A program made the position numbers and the translations under genes. A stretch of 64,000 nucleotides of DNA, from assembly GCA_002279935.1 (NCBI GenBank), contig NCCZ01000006.1, forward strand, positions 112,667 through 176,666. Reading direction: 5' to 3'. Below are positions 9,912 to 18,613 of the stretch, one piece after another (position 1 is the stretch's first letter; each line of letters opens with the position of its first letter). Under the pieces are notes generated by a model. That model was not told where the DNA came from. It did no database searches and saw nothing but the letters and a program-made list of their open reading frames with translations. This DNA comes from Hyphomicrobium sp. 12-62-95 (GTDB lineage: Bacteria > Pseudomonadota > Alphaproteobacteria > Rhizobiales > Hyphomicrobiaceae).

Positions 9912-10381
9912 TCTTTTTATTCCTCTGAAAGCTCAACCAAGGGGGACGGACGGACGTCGTGCTGGACGATCCTTCCTCGACACACTTGGGAGCTTCGAAC
10001 GCGTATTGCTTTCGTCTCGCGGACCCGCATGCACCCGCGGCGCTGGAACCCTCTGAAGGCTTCCCGGCCGTTCTCTGTGTCGCGCCGTTTTGTGGCTCAA
10101 AAGAGGCATGTTTCCAAGCGTTTCGTTGCTGCGGGGCAACATTCACGGGAAGATTTTGCGGGGACGGTGGGCCAGGGCGCCGGATTGATAGGACGGCCGG
10201 TCGATGGGTCCGGGTTTTAACCATCGACATTGGCCGCAGAATGGCCCGACCGGGGCAACTTGGCCGCCGATCCGAGTCGGCCGTGTGGCAGCGGAATTTG
10301 TTTCGAGTTTGGGGAGTGCGCTCCTACATAACGATCACTGCCGGACGCCCCGTCCGGCGCGCGATGCCGGCAAAGGTCACC
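9912..10381. other. intergenic region upstream of ilvD and the M48 protease
   Basis: No gene is supported here. Reading frames that extend the M48 gene leftwards through this stretch lack protein character. It should hold the divergent promoters of ilvD and the protease. One hairpin, CCGGACG-CCC-CGTCCGG, lies at 10341-10357, close before the protease start. No attenuator-type leader peptide rich in Leu, Val or Ile was found before ilvD. Confidence 0.5.
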
Positions 10382-11554
10382 ATGGTCTCTCCCTCCCCGC
10401 TCGATGATCGATCTTATGTCGCCCGCTTTAGCCGCGGACCGGGGTCGGGTTCGCATGACGTGCGCGTACGCCTGACGGAGCGCGGGGTGGCGATCGAGGG
10501 GTTGGATGGTGAGGCGCCGCTGATCTGGCCTTATGGGGCGCTGGCGATTGGGGAGCCGCTGTCGGCGCAATCCATCGATGCGCTGCTCAGTTACTCCTAT
10601 CAGCCGGGTGCGGCGCTGTTCGTGCCAGACAAGACTTTTGCGCGTGCGCTGATGGAGCATGCCCCGCAGTTGACCGAGCGGGCGCGGCGGATGCGGTCGG
10701 CGCGGCCGTGGTTTTGGGCGGCGGGCGGAGCAGGTTTGGTGGTGGCCGGAATTTGGCTGTCGGGGTTTTCGCCGGCCAACGCGCTGGCCCGCATGCTGCC
10801 GGACAAGGCCCGCGCGATGCTGGGCGATCAGGTCGTCGCATCCATGACGAATGGCCGGGCCACGTGCGTGGCGCCTGCGGGTACGGCGGCGCTCGATGCA
10901 TTGACCGCGAAGTTGTCGGCGGCGGCGGGAACCGGGCAGCGATTCAAAGTCGTGGTGGCCGACTGGGATGTGCTCAATGCTTTTGCGACGCCGGGCGAAC
11001 GGATCGTGTTGACGCGGGGGCTGATCGAGAAAGCGCAGTCGCCGGACGAGGTGGCGGGTGTGCTGGCGCACGAGATGGGGCACGGGATCGAATTGCATCC
11101 CGAAACCGGCATTGTGCGCGGGATCGGGCTGGCCGCGGCGACGGAAATCGTGCTCGGCGGGGCGGGGGGGCTGGCAAACATCGGGTTGCTGCTCACACAG
11201 ATGTCCTACTCGCGGGAGGCAGAGCGCGAGGCGGATGGGCATGCGCTGTCGATATTGAAGGGCGCGCAGGTCTCGCCGGAGGGGCTGCTGGCCTTTTTCG
11301 ACCGTGTAACGGACGTGGAAGAGCGTGAGGGTGGTGCTGGTGGAATTAGCGTTTTGAGATCGCATCCGCAGACGGAGGAGCGGCGCGCGGTGGTGGCGGC
11401 GGCTGAGCGATATGCGGCGACGCCTGCGCTGGATGCCGCCGACTGGAAGGCGCTGCAGTCGATTTGTACGGTCACGGAGGGTGCCGAGACGGTGCCATCA
11501 GCCCCGCCGCCGCCGCGGTCATCGAAACCGCTGCCGGGCGAGACCGACACCTGA
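10382..11554 (+). CDS. M48-family zinc metalloprotease, membrane-anchored
   Basis: The 390-residue protein has a cytoplasmic N-terminal domain of about 105 residues, one transmembrane segment (about 110-128) and an M48 peptidase domain. The zinc motif HEMGH is at about residues 230-234 and the third ligand is in EREAD at about 281-285. The C-terminus is Pro-rich. M48 enzymes act in envelope quality control; this one resembles the stand-alone COG0501/COG4784-like types rather than HtpX. ATG 10382 has AAAGG 6 bases upstream; ATG 10364 is an alternative. Confidence 0.88.
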   Translation: MVSPSPLDDRSYVARFSRGPGSGSHDVRVRLTERGVAIEGLDGEAPLIWPYGALAIGEPLSAQSIDALLSYSYQPGAALFVPDKTFARALMEHAPQLTERARRMRSARPWFWAAGGAGLVVAGIWLSGFSPANALARMLPDKARAMLGDQVVASMTNGRATCVAPAGTAALDALTAKLSAAAGTGQRFKVVVADWDVLNAFATPGERIVLTRGLIEKAQSPDEVAGVLAHEMGHGIELHPETGIVRGIGLAAATEIVLGGAGGLANIGLLLTQMSYSREAEREADGHALSILKGAQVSPEGLLAFFDRVTDVEEREGGAGGISVLRSHPQTEERRAVVAAAERYAATPALDAADWKALQSICTVTEGAETVPSAPPPPRSSKPLPGETDT

Positions 11555-11698
11555 TTTTATTTTGGCGGCCGGAACTCTATTTCGCTTTTGACGTAGAGAG
11601 GCTGCCCGCCCGCGACCGCATCTTTGCCCGATGCGGGCCGCAATCATCTGGTCTTTCTGAGCCTATCGCCCAGCGACCATCCGAGGATCCGGACGTCC

Positions 11699-12325
11699 AT
11701 GCCTTTCCTGCTCCGCGCCGTTCTCTGGATGCTGCCGTTCGCGCTGTTTGCCGCCTCGCCGTTTGCCACCGCGTGGACGCTGAAGGACGCGATCAAGTCC
11801 GGCAATGTTCCGGTGATCAATGCGCTTGTGGAATGGGACAGCGTGCGGGTGTCGTTGCGCAAATCGATGACCGCGTTGGCGCTCGACCGGCCAATGGATT
11901 TTCAAGTTCCGCCTGATGTTTCGTTGGCGCAGTCGTCGAACGCGCCGAAGGCCGGCTTGTGGCAACGGGTGAAGGGCTATTTCGGCACGGCGGCGGTGGA
12001 GCGGCTGATCAATCGATATGCCAACGCGGAAGGGTTGCCGACGCTGTTCACGTATGGGCAGGCCTACAAGCGCTACGTAAAGGGCATCGACGAGCCGCCG
12101 AAGACGATGGCGAATTTGCCGGAGCGCATCAAAGAATTCTGGTCGCGGCTGCGGCATGTTGAGTTTGTGACGCCGACGGCGTTCGAGATCGAGATGGCGG
12201 ACAAGACGGATCCCACGCGGCGGTTTACGGGGCTATTTCAATTCCGCGACATGCGCTGGAAGCTGACGCAGCTTTACGTGCACACGGCCGCGAACCCGCT
12301 GGGCCGGATGGCGGCATTGCGCTAA
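11699..12325 (+). CDS. DUF2939 protein, exported or membrane-anchored
   Basis: The 208-residue protein has an N-terminal hydrophobic segment (LLRAVLWMLPFALFAASPFATAW), then DAIKSGNVPVINALVEWDSVRVSLRKSM. This is the hallmark start of DUF2939, where a short helix-strand region predicts that one residue set couples to membrane lipid. The function of the family is unknown. ATG 11699 is preferred because GAGGA lies 12 bases upstream; the frame is open further left. It is convergent with valS across 269 bases that hold two palindromic repeats. Confidence 0.75.
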   Translation: MPFLLRAVLWMLPFALFAASPFATAWTLKDAIKSGNVPVINALVEWDSVRVSLRKSMTALALDRPMDFQVPPDVSLAQSSNAPKAGLWQRVKGYFGTAAVERLINRYANAEGLPTLFTYGQAYKRYVKGIDEPPKTMANLPERIKEFWSRLRHVEFVTPTAFEIEMADKTDPTRRFTGLFQFRDMRWKLTQLYVHTAANPLGRMAALR

Positions 12326-12397
12326 GCTCGTTTTCCATTGCGGCGGGATGGCCCGTCTTCACACACGCTCCCTCTTTCGAGAGTGCGGCTCGATGGG

Positions 12398-12418
12398 TCC
12401 CGGGCACGAGGCCCGGGA
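12398..12418. repeat. inverted repeat downstream of the DUF2939 gene
   Basis: TCCCGGGC and GCCCGGGA flank a 5-base loop. The surrounding text (GGGTCCCGGGCACGAGGCCC) is a recurring intergenic repeat of alphaproteobacteria. There is no T-run, so it is classed as a repeat rather than a terminator. Confidence 0.6.
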
Positions 12419-12562
12419 TGACACCTTTGGGGTGGCGCCCGCGCCGAGCCAGCAGGCGAGATGTGGCGGGGTGTGTAAGGCGTCGTTCGTTTTCTCGCTT
12501 CTGCCGATTCAGCCACGCACCCCAATATTTCGGTTGGCCCACACTCGGCAGGCCGGTGTGGG

Positions 12563-12590
12563 CTCTCCCCATCGAAGGCGATGGGGAGAG
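12563..12590. repeat. REP-like palindrome at the 3' end of valS
   Basis: CTCTCCCCATCG and CGATGGGGAGAG form a 12-bp perfect stem with a 4-base loop. It is related to the element at 3242-3273. It sits 5 bases beyond the valS stop codon, so it may protect the 3' end of that messenger. Confidence 0.7.
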
Positions 12591-12594
12591 GGGG

Positions 12595-15360
12595 TTAAGC
12601 CTCGATGCGTTTTAGCGCGGCCTTTAGGCGGGTGATTTTTTCGGTGCCTTCGGTGACGCGTTCGCGGTTGAGTTCCACGACGTGTTCGGGGCTCTTGGCG
12701 ACGTTTGACTCGTTGGCGAGCCAGCTTTCGGCTTTGTCCTTATCGCTTTCGGCCTTGGCGATTTCTTTTTCCAAGCGTTTGCGCTCGGCATCCATGTCGA
12801 TAACGCCTTCGAGGGGGAGCGCGTAGGTCGCTTCTTCCACGACGATGAGGGCTGCGCCCTTGGGCGTCGCGGCGGCAAACGAGATGTCGTCGAGGCGGGC
12901 GAGCCGCATGATCGTGTCTTCGTGCGTTTTGACGCGAGCGCGCGTGGCAGGCGCGGAGCCGGTGACGATCAGCGGGATTTTGGCGCCGGCGGGGACGTTC
13001 ATTTCGGTGCGCACGGAGCGGATCGCCGAGATCAATTCAATTACCCAGCCGATTTCTTCGTCGACGGCGGGATCGGAAAGACCCTTGGGCTGCGGCCACG
13101 ACGAGAGCGTCAGAAGGGATTGGCGCGCGACGCCATGCTCGACCATGTGCGCCCACAGCTCTTCGGTGATGAAGGGCATGAAGGGGTGGAGCAGTTTCAA
13201 GATTTGATCGATCACCCACGCAACAGTGGCGCGGGTTTCGATCATGGCTGCCTCGTCGTCGCCGGCGAGGATGGGCTTGATCAACTCCAAGTACCAATCG
13301 CAGAAGATGCCCCAGACGAAGTCGTAAATGGCGCCGGAGGCTTCGTTGAATTTGTAAGCTTCCAGTCCGGCGGTGACATTGGCGGCTGCGCGCTCGGTTT
13401 CGCCAACAATCCAGCGGTTGAGCGGATTTTTAACGGTCTTGGGATCGAAGTTGTGCTGGCGCACGCATTCGTTCATTTCGGCGAAGCGGGCGGCGTTCCA
13501 GAGCTTGGTGGCGAAGTTGCGGTTGCCTTCCACCGTCTGCTTGGCCAGCTTGATGTCGCGGCCTTGGGCGGCCATGCGGGCCAGCGTGAAGCGCAGCGCG
13601 TCGGCGCCATACGCGTCGATGATCTCGAGCGGATCGATGACGTTGCCCTTGGACTTCGACATCTTCTGCCCCTTCTCGTCGCGGACGAGGGCGTGGATGT
13701 AGATGTCCTTGAAGGGGACTTCCTTTTTGAAATAGAGCGACAGCATCATCATCCGGGCGATCCAGAAGAAGATGATATCGAAGCCGGTGACGAGAACGCT
13801 GGTTGGGTAGAAGCGCTTCAGTTCGGGCGTATCTTCGGGCCAGCCGAGCGTGGAGAAGGCCCAGAGGCCGGAGGAGAACCACGTATCGAGGACGTCTTCG
13901 TCGCGGGTGAGTGGTTCATCTTTTTTGTAGTGCGCTTTGGCCAGCGCTTTCGCTTCCGTCTCATCGGCTGCGACGAAGTATTTTCCGTCGGGCCCGTACC
14001 ATGCCGGAATCTGATGACCCCACCAGAGCTGGCGCGAGATGCACCAGGGCTGGATGTTGCGCATCCACTCGAAGTAGGTTTTTTCCCAGTTTTTCGGGAC
14101 AAACTCGGTGCGGCCGTCTTCGATGGCGGCGATCGCGTCTTTGGCGAGTTCGGCGGCGTTGACGTACCACTGGTCGGTGAGCCAGGGCTCGATGATCACA
14201 TTGGAACGGTCGCCGTGGGGTACGGTGTGCGTCGTCGGCTCGATTTTGGCGAGGAGGCCGAGGGCTGCCATTTCGGACACGACCATTTTGCGCGCTTCGA
14301 AGCGGTCTACGCCTTGGAGATTTTCCGGGATGGCGTCGAGCTTGGCGGCGGGGCCGGCAATGATGGTGCCGAATGCGTCAAGAACGTTGATCTGCGCTAG
14401 GTTGTGACGTTTGCCGACTTCGAAGTCGTTGAAGTCGTGGGCGGGCGTGATCTTCACCGCGCCGGTGCCCTTTTCGGGATCGGAGTATTCGTCGGCGACG
14501 ATCGGGATTTCGCGGCCAACGAGCGGCAGGCGCACCTTTTTGCCGACGATGTCCTTGTAGCGCTCATCCTCGGGATGCACGGCAACGCCACTGTCACCCA
14601 GCATCGTTTCAGGCCGCGTGGTGGCGACGACGATGAAGCGCGTTGGATCATGGCTGAGCGGATAGCGGAAGTGATACATGTGGCCGCTCGGGTTCTTTTT
14701 CAGAACCTTGGCGAGGGCTTCCGCGTCGAACGGCTTCTCGGGATCGCCGTCGGCCCACACGAAAGAACCTTTGGCTTCCACCTGCACGACTTCGAGATCG
14801 GAGATTGCGGTCTGGAACTTCGGGTCCCAGTTGACGAGGCGCTTGTCCTTGTAGATGAGGCCGGCATTGTGGAGTTCGACGAACACTTTGACGACGGCCT
14901 TGGATAGGCCCTCGTCCATGGTGAAGCGTTCGCGGCTCCAGTCGCACGACGCGCCGAGGCGCTTTAATTGGTTGACGATGGTGCCGCCGCTTTCGGCTTT
15001 CCAGGCCCAGACTTTTTCGAGGAACGCGTCGCGGCCAATTTCGCGGCGGCCGGGTTCCTTGCGTTCCATCATCTGGCGTTCGACGACCATCTGCGTCGCG
15101 ATGCCGGCGTGATCGGTGCCCGGCTGCCAGAGCACGTCCTTGCCGCGCATGCGCTCGAAGCGGCAGAGGATGTCCTGCAGCGTGTTGTTCAACGCGTGCC
15201 CCATGTGGAGCGAGCCGGTGACGTTCGGCGGCGGAATGACGATGGAGAAGGGTTCGGCATCGGCGCGGTCCGGGCGGCCGGCCTTGAAGGCGTCGGCCTT
15301 TTCCCAATCGTCGCGAACGCGCGGCTCGATGGCGGCCGGCTGGTAGGTCTTCTCAAGCAT
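12595..15360 (-). CDS. valS: valine--tRNA ligase (class I)
   Basis: This 921-residue enzyme charges tRNA-Val and edits mischarged threonine. The class I motif appears as PPPNVTGSLHMGH with HMGH at residues 52-55. The editing domain carries TTRPETMLGDSGVAVHPEDERY, and the KMSKS loop appears as GQKMSKSKGNVIDP. The C-terminal 65 residues form the ValRS coiled coil (MDAERKRLEKEIAKAE). Length is normal. It is followed upstream on the same strand by two popZ-like genes. Confidence 0.97.
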   Translation of the reverse strand: MLEKTYQPAAIEPRVRDDWEKADAFKAGRPDRADAEPFSIVIPPPNVTGSLHMGHALNNTLQDILCRFERMRGKDVLWQPGTDHAGIATQMVVERQMMERKEPGRREIGRDAFLEKVWAWKAESGGTIVNQLKRLGASCDWSRERFTMDEGLSKAVVKVFVELHNAGLIYKDKRLVNWDPKFQTAISDLEVVQVEAKGSFVWADGDPEKPFDAEALAKVLKKNPSGHMYHFRYPLSHDPTRFIVVATTRPETMLGDSGVAVHPEDERYKDIVGKKVRLPLVGREIPIVADEYSDPEKGTGAVKITPAHDFNDFEVGKRHNLAQINVLDAFGTIIAGPAAKLDAIPENLQGVDRFEARKMVVSEMAALGLLAKIEPTTHTVPHGDRSNVIIEPWLTDQWYVNAAELAKDAIAAIEDGRTEFVPKNWEKTYFEWMRNIQPWCISRQLWWGHQIPAWYGPDGKYFVAADETEAKALAKAHYKKDEPLTRDEDVLDTWFSSGLWAFSTLGWPEDTPELKRFYPTSVLVTGFDIIFFWIARMMMLSLYFKKEVPFKDIYIHALVRDEKGQKMSKSKGNVIDPLEIIDAYGADALRFTLARMAAQGRDIKLAKQTVEGNRNFATKLWNAARFAEMNECVRQHNFDPKTVKNPLNRWIVGETERAAANVTAGLEAYKFNEASGAIYDFVWGIFCDWYLELIKPILAGDDEAAMIETRATVAWVIDQILKLLHPFMPFITEELWAHMVEHGVARQSLLTLSSWPQPKGLSDPAVDEEIGWVIELISAIRSVRTEMNVPAGAKIPLIVTGSAPATRARVKTHEDTIMRLARLDDISFAAATPKGAALIVVEEATYALPLEGVIDMDAERKRLEKEIAKAESDKDKAESWLANESNVAKSPEHVVELNRERVTEGTEKITRLKAALKRIEA

Positions 15361-15483
15361 TGTGGCGGGGTTCTTTTTGCATGGGCGCGTTGTTGCGATG
15401 GTCGTACGACCCCGCTTCCATGCCTGTCAACGCCGCCTGTCAACGTCCGGGGGGCTGACCCAGGGCCAGATACCAGGGCTAGA

Positions 15484-16827
15484 TCAGGGGTTCGGCTTGC
15501 GGCCGAGCGTGGCGTCGCGCTGGAGGGCGCGTTCGACGATCCGCGGCATATTCTCGTCAATCCACTTTTCGAGGAGTGGACGGAGCATGTCGGCGACGAC
15601 CTCCTCGAACGAGCGGTTCGAGGAGGGGGGATCGGCCGGTTTGGCCGCCTCGGATGGCTTGGTATCGGCGACCTTTGTTACAGGTGCTGTCGTTTCGGTT
15701 GACGTGGGTGCGGCTGCTTTGATTTCAGGTGCCCTGAGTTCAGGTGATGGCGCGCGCGGGGCTGCCGCGGCGGCGGCGAGGGCCTTGGCGGCTAGGGTCT
15801 CGACGGGGGCGGCCGGCGGCGCGCTGACAGGCGGGGCAGATTCGGCCGCCTTGGGTGCGGCTGGAGCTGCGGCGGGAACAGCGGCGCCGTTCAATTCCGC
15901 GACCAGGTCATCGAGGACACGAGCGGACGCGGCGGCAGGAACCTCGGCGGCGGGTGGCGGAAGCGGATCGGCCTTGGCGGCGGCAGGCGGCGGTGCGACA
16001 GCCGACGGTGCGGGTGCGGGGGGCGCTGCGGGTTGGGCTGCGGCACCGGATTGCCAGAACGGTACGAAACCAGCGCGCGTTGGGGACGGAGGTGCTGCGG
16101 GCTGCGATGCCGACAGGGCGGGTGCTGGTTCGGCGGCGGGCGTTTCGGCGGCGCGCTGAGGCGCCATGGAAGCGGGATCAGGCAAAACAGGATCGGGCCG
16201 GGGCTCCTGGGGCGGGTAGAATCCCCCTTTGCGCGGGGCGAAGAGGCCGCCGAACGCACCTGCGGCGGGTGTCGCGACCGGCGGCGCGGCCGGTTCAGGA
16301 CCGGGCGAAGCAGGGGCCGGCTGGGTTGCCGTGGGCGATGCCGGCTCGGCCGTTGCGGCAGGCGGCGTTTCAGCTGGCTTGGGGGCTGCCGCGTTCGGAT
16401 TGAGCAAGTTCGCCCACTTTTCGCGCGCGGCTTCAATGGGAGACGTTGGCGGAGCGGGCGACGGCGTGCGGCCGGCTACCGGGGCGGGTGCAGCACTGGT
16501 GGGGATCTTGAGTTCACCGACCTTCGGGGCTGGCGCGTCGATCAGGTCGTCGAGATCGGCATCGATGACTGCGGCGCGCGAACGGGGCGGGGTCGGCAGG
16601 GGTGCGGCCTGATCCGGCGCCGGATCGGCAACGGATCGAAACGAAGGCAAAGCGCCTGGCCGAACGTCGCTTGGACGTGGGTTGGAGGGTCGTGGATCCG
16701 TGGCCGCTGCGGGGATTGACGACGCCTGGACGGGCTGCGGGGGCGCCGGTGGGTCCTCGTTGAACGTTTTGCGGATCGAAGCCAGGATCTCTTCGATCGA
16801 CGCTTCCGAACTTTCCGCTCTGCTCAT
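15484..16827 (-). CDS. PopZ-like polar organizing protein (DUF2497), copy 1
   Basis: The 447-residue protein has the DUF2497 layout. A short N-terminal helix (SSEASIEEILASIRKTF) is joined by about 350 residues of low-complexity Pro/Ala linker to a C-terminal helical block (FEEVVADMLRPLLEKWIDENMPRIVERALQRD). In Caulobacter, PopZ forms a polar condensate that tethers ParB and cell-cycle kinases. The linker here is much longer than in Caulobacter PopZ (177 residues) and less acidic. ATG 16827 (MSRAESS) is preferred over an upstream ATG. Placement beside valS is the usual locus. Confidence 0.85.
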   Translation of the reverse strand: MSRAESSEASIEEILASIRKTFNEDPPAPPQPVQASSIPAAATDPRPSNPRPSDVRPGALPSFRSVADPAPDQAAPLPTPPRSRAAVIDADLDDLIDAPAPKVGELKIPTSAAPAPVAGRTPSPAPPTSPIEAAREKWANLLNPNAAAPKPAETPPAATAEPASPTATQPAPASPGPEPAAPPVATPAAGAFGGLFAPRKGGFYPPQEPRPDPVLPDPASMAPQRAAETPAAEPAPALSASQPAAPPSPTRAGFVPFWQSGAAAQPAAPPAPAPSAVAPPPAAAKADPLPPPAAEVPAAASARVLDDLVAELNGAAVPAAAPAAPKAAESAPPVSAPPAAPVETLAAKALAAAAAAPRAPSPELRAPEIKAAAPTSTETTAPVTKVADTKPSEAAKPADPPSSNRSFEEVVADMLRPLLEKWIDENMPRIVERALQRDATLGRKPNP

Positions 16828-16986
16828 TCGCCGTGCCCCATGTTCGTCGCCAGATTGCGGATACCGCTGCCCAGACTTCATACCGCTTGACTGGAAAACA
16901 TGGAAATGCGGCGATCGGACGGCTGTGGACAAGCCTCTCGCCCTCCGTCGCCGTCCCCGGAGGCCGGGGTCGTGGTTCGGCGGCGG

Positions 16987-18162
16987 CTATTTCCGGGGTG
17001 TCTTCACGGACTCGGCCACCTCAATGTGCAGCGCCTTTTCAACCATGCGCGGCATGTTTTCGGCGAGCCATTGGCGCAACATGGGGCGCAGAAGATCAGC
17101 GGTGGAGTCCTCGATGGGCGCCGGTGCGGCTGTGGTTGCCGCGGCTTCCTGTGGCATGGATGCCGGGACCGGCGGCGGGACATGCTCGACCGGGGCCATG
17201 ACGACAGGTGCGGGAGCTACGGGCGCGAGGGCGACCGGGATGAAGTCCGTGCTTGGCGCCGGGTCCGGGGCCAGAGACGGATAAGATGCGGCGATGGCGG
17301 CCGCGAGGCTTGACGGGGCTTCGACGGCGAAATCGCCGGCTGCCGATTGCTCCTCGCTCATGAGGACGGGGCTCATGAGGACGGGCAGGTCCTCGGACGG
17401 TGCGGCCATCGTGGCGGCGGTTTCAACAGCGGGGGCTAGTGAGGCGGCTTGCACGAGGGCCGCCGTGGCGGCGGCTTTGAACGGGGAGACCGATGGCTGC
17501 ATTGGCGCCATAGCGGCCGGCGCCGATCCCATGCCCCGGAAGCGCGTATCCTTGAAGGCCGCCATTTGACGGGGGACTTGCGGTGCGGGTGGTGCGGGCT
17601 CGACGGGGGCCGGTCCGGGATCGGGTGCGGTGAAACTGCCATGCATCATGTTCGCCTCCGCAGGTGGGGCAGCAAGAACAGGTGCGGGAATGGGCGTTTT
17701 TTCGTCGTTCGTGGCCGACGCTGCCCACTCGTCAATGCGCGGCGACGTCGTCTCGTGAAACGTTGCGAGCAGGAAGTGAGGCGACCCAGCGGTATCGGCC
17801 GGCTCGGCGCGATGCAGGTTCAGCGAACTGAGCCCGTGGTCGTTGCGCTCGCCGCCGTGGCCGTTCGTGGGATGGCCGTTGGCCGTATGGCCATTCGACG
17901 ATGCGGCGCGGATCGCTTCGCTGAGGCGGCCAAACAAGGGGGCTGGCCTGTCAGCGGACGGCGTGGCCGACGGAGTTTTAAACATGGAGGGGAGGTCAAA
18001 GTCGCTGGGATCATCGAGAAGGCCATCTCCACGCGGATATTGCATGGGCTTGCCCAAATCGATGATCGGTGCAGTCTGACCCGGCTCTTCGGCAATGATG
18101 CGCCGGACCGAGGCCAAGATTTCCTCGATGCTCGCGTGTCCGTTTTTTTCCGTCAGTTCCAT
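16987..18162 (-). CDS. PopZ-like protein (DUF2497), copy 2
   Basis: The 391-residue protein repeats the architecture of its neighbour: N-terminal HASIEEILASVRRIIAEE, a long variable linker and C-terminal LRPMLRQWLAENMPRMVEKALH. The two ends align well with copy 1, but the linkers do not, so this is an old duplication or a domain-end duplication with linker turnover. Copy 2 has a more acidic and histidine-containing linker near its N-terminus. The genes are in tandem, 159 bases apart, and probably share a transcript. Confidence 0.85.
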   Translation of the reverse strand: MELTEKNGHASIEEILASVRRIIAEEPGQTAPIIDLGKPMQYPRGDGLLDDPSDFDLPSMFKTPSATPSADRPAPLFGRLSEAIRAASSNGHTANGHPTNGHGGERNDHGLSSLNLHRAEPADTAGSPHFLLATFHETTSPRIDEWAASATNDEKTPIPAPVLAAPPAEANMMHGSFTAPDPGPAPVEPAPPAPQVPRQMAAFKDTRFRGMGSAPAAMAPMQPSVSPFKAAATAALVQAASLAPAVETAATMAAPSEDLPVLMSPVLMSEEQSAAGDFAVEAPSSLAAAIAASYPSLAPDPAPSTDFIPVALAPVAPAPVVMAPVEHVPPPVPASMPQEAAATTAAPAPIEDSTADLLRPMLRQWLAENMPRMVEKALHIEVAESVKTPRK

Positions 18163-18613
18163 GTCTCGAACCTCGCTGACGCACGCTACTGGAGAACCCC
18201 GACTGCCGGGTCTCGCGACTAGAGGAACGGTTTTGGTGACGGGTTATTCGCGAGATTGTTTTTTCCCGCCCCCTCAACCTGGATCGTCCCGAAAGCGCCG
18301 TGGTCCGCGAACTTCGACGTTCCAGGGCTTTGCTCAGCCCTGCCCCCGATCCCGGCGCTTCGTGGATTTTTGTAGGGTTGGCACAGGGCGATCATGTGGC
18401 AAAGACGCCGCGCGGCAAGAAAAAAGATAAATGAGCAGGTCGCGGCCGATGCGACACATACGCGAGATGGAAGTCTCAACGTGTTCAAGCTTTGGCGAAT
18501 TTCAGTGAAAAGGCCAATCGCGGGGCGGCGAATGCCAAGTGACTGTTCGAGGAACCGCACCGGGCAACGATCGCGGCAAAATTGTGATTATTCCGGGAGA
18601 GAGCCACGAAGGC
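18163..18613. other. intergenic region between tolC and popZ copy 2
   Basis: A minus-strand frame covers 18219-18560, but its residues (many Arg, Ser and Pro, no domain) do not look protein-like and it has no ribosome site. The stretch most likely carries the promoter of the two popZ-like genes and the 3' end of tolC. No clear terminator hairpin was found. Confidence 0.45.

Noticed and set aside
12922..14400. 492-codon plus-strand frame opposite valS
   Set aside because: Shadow frame; valS has all class I motifs.
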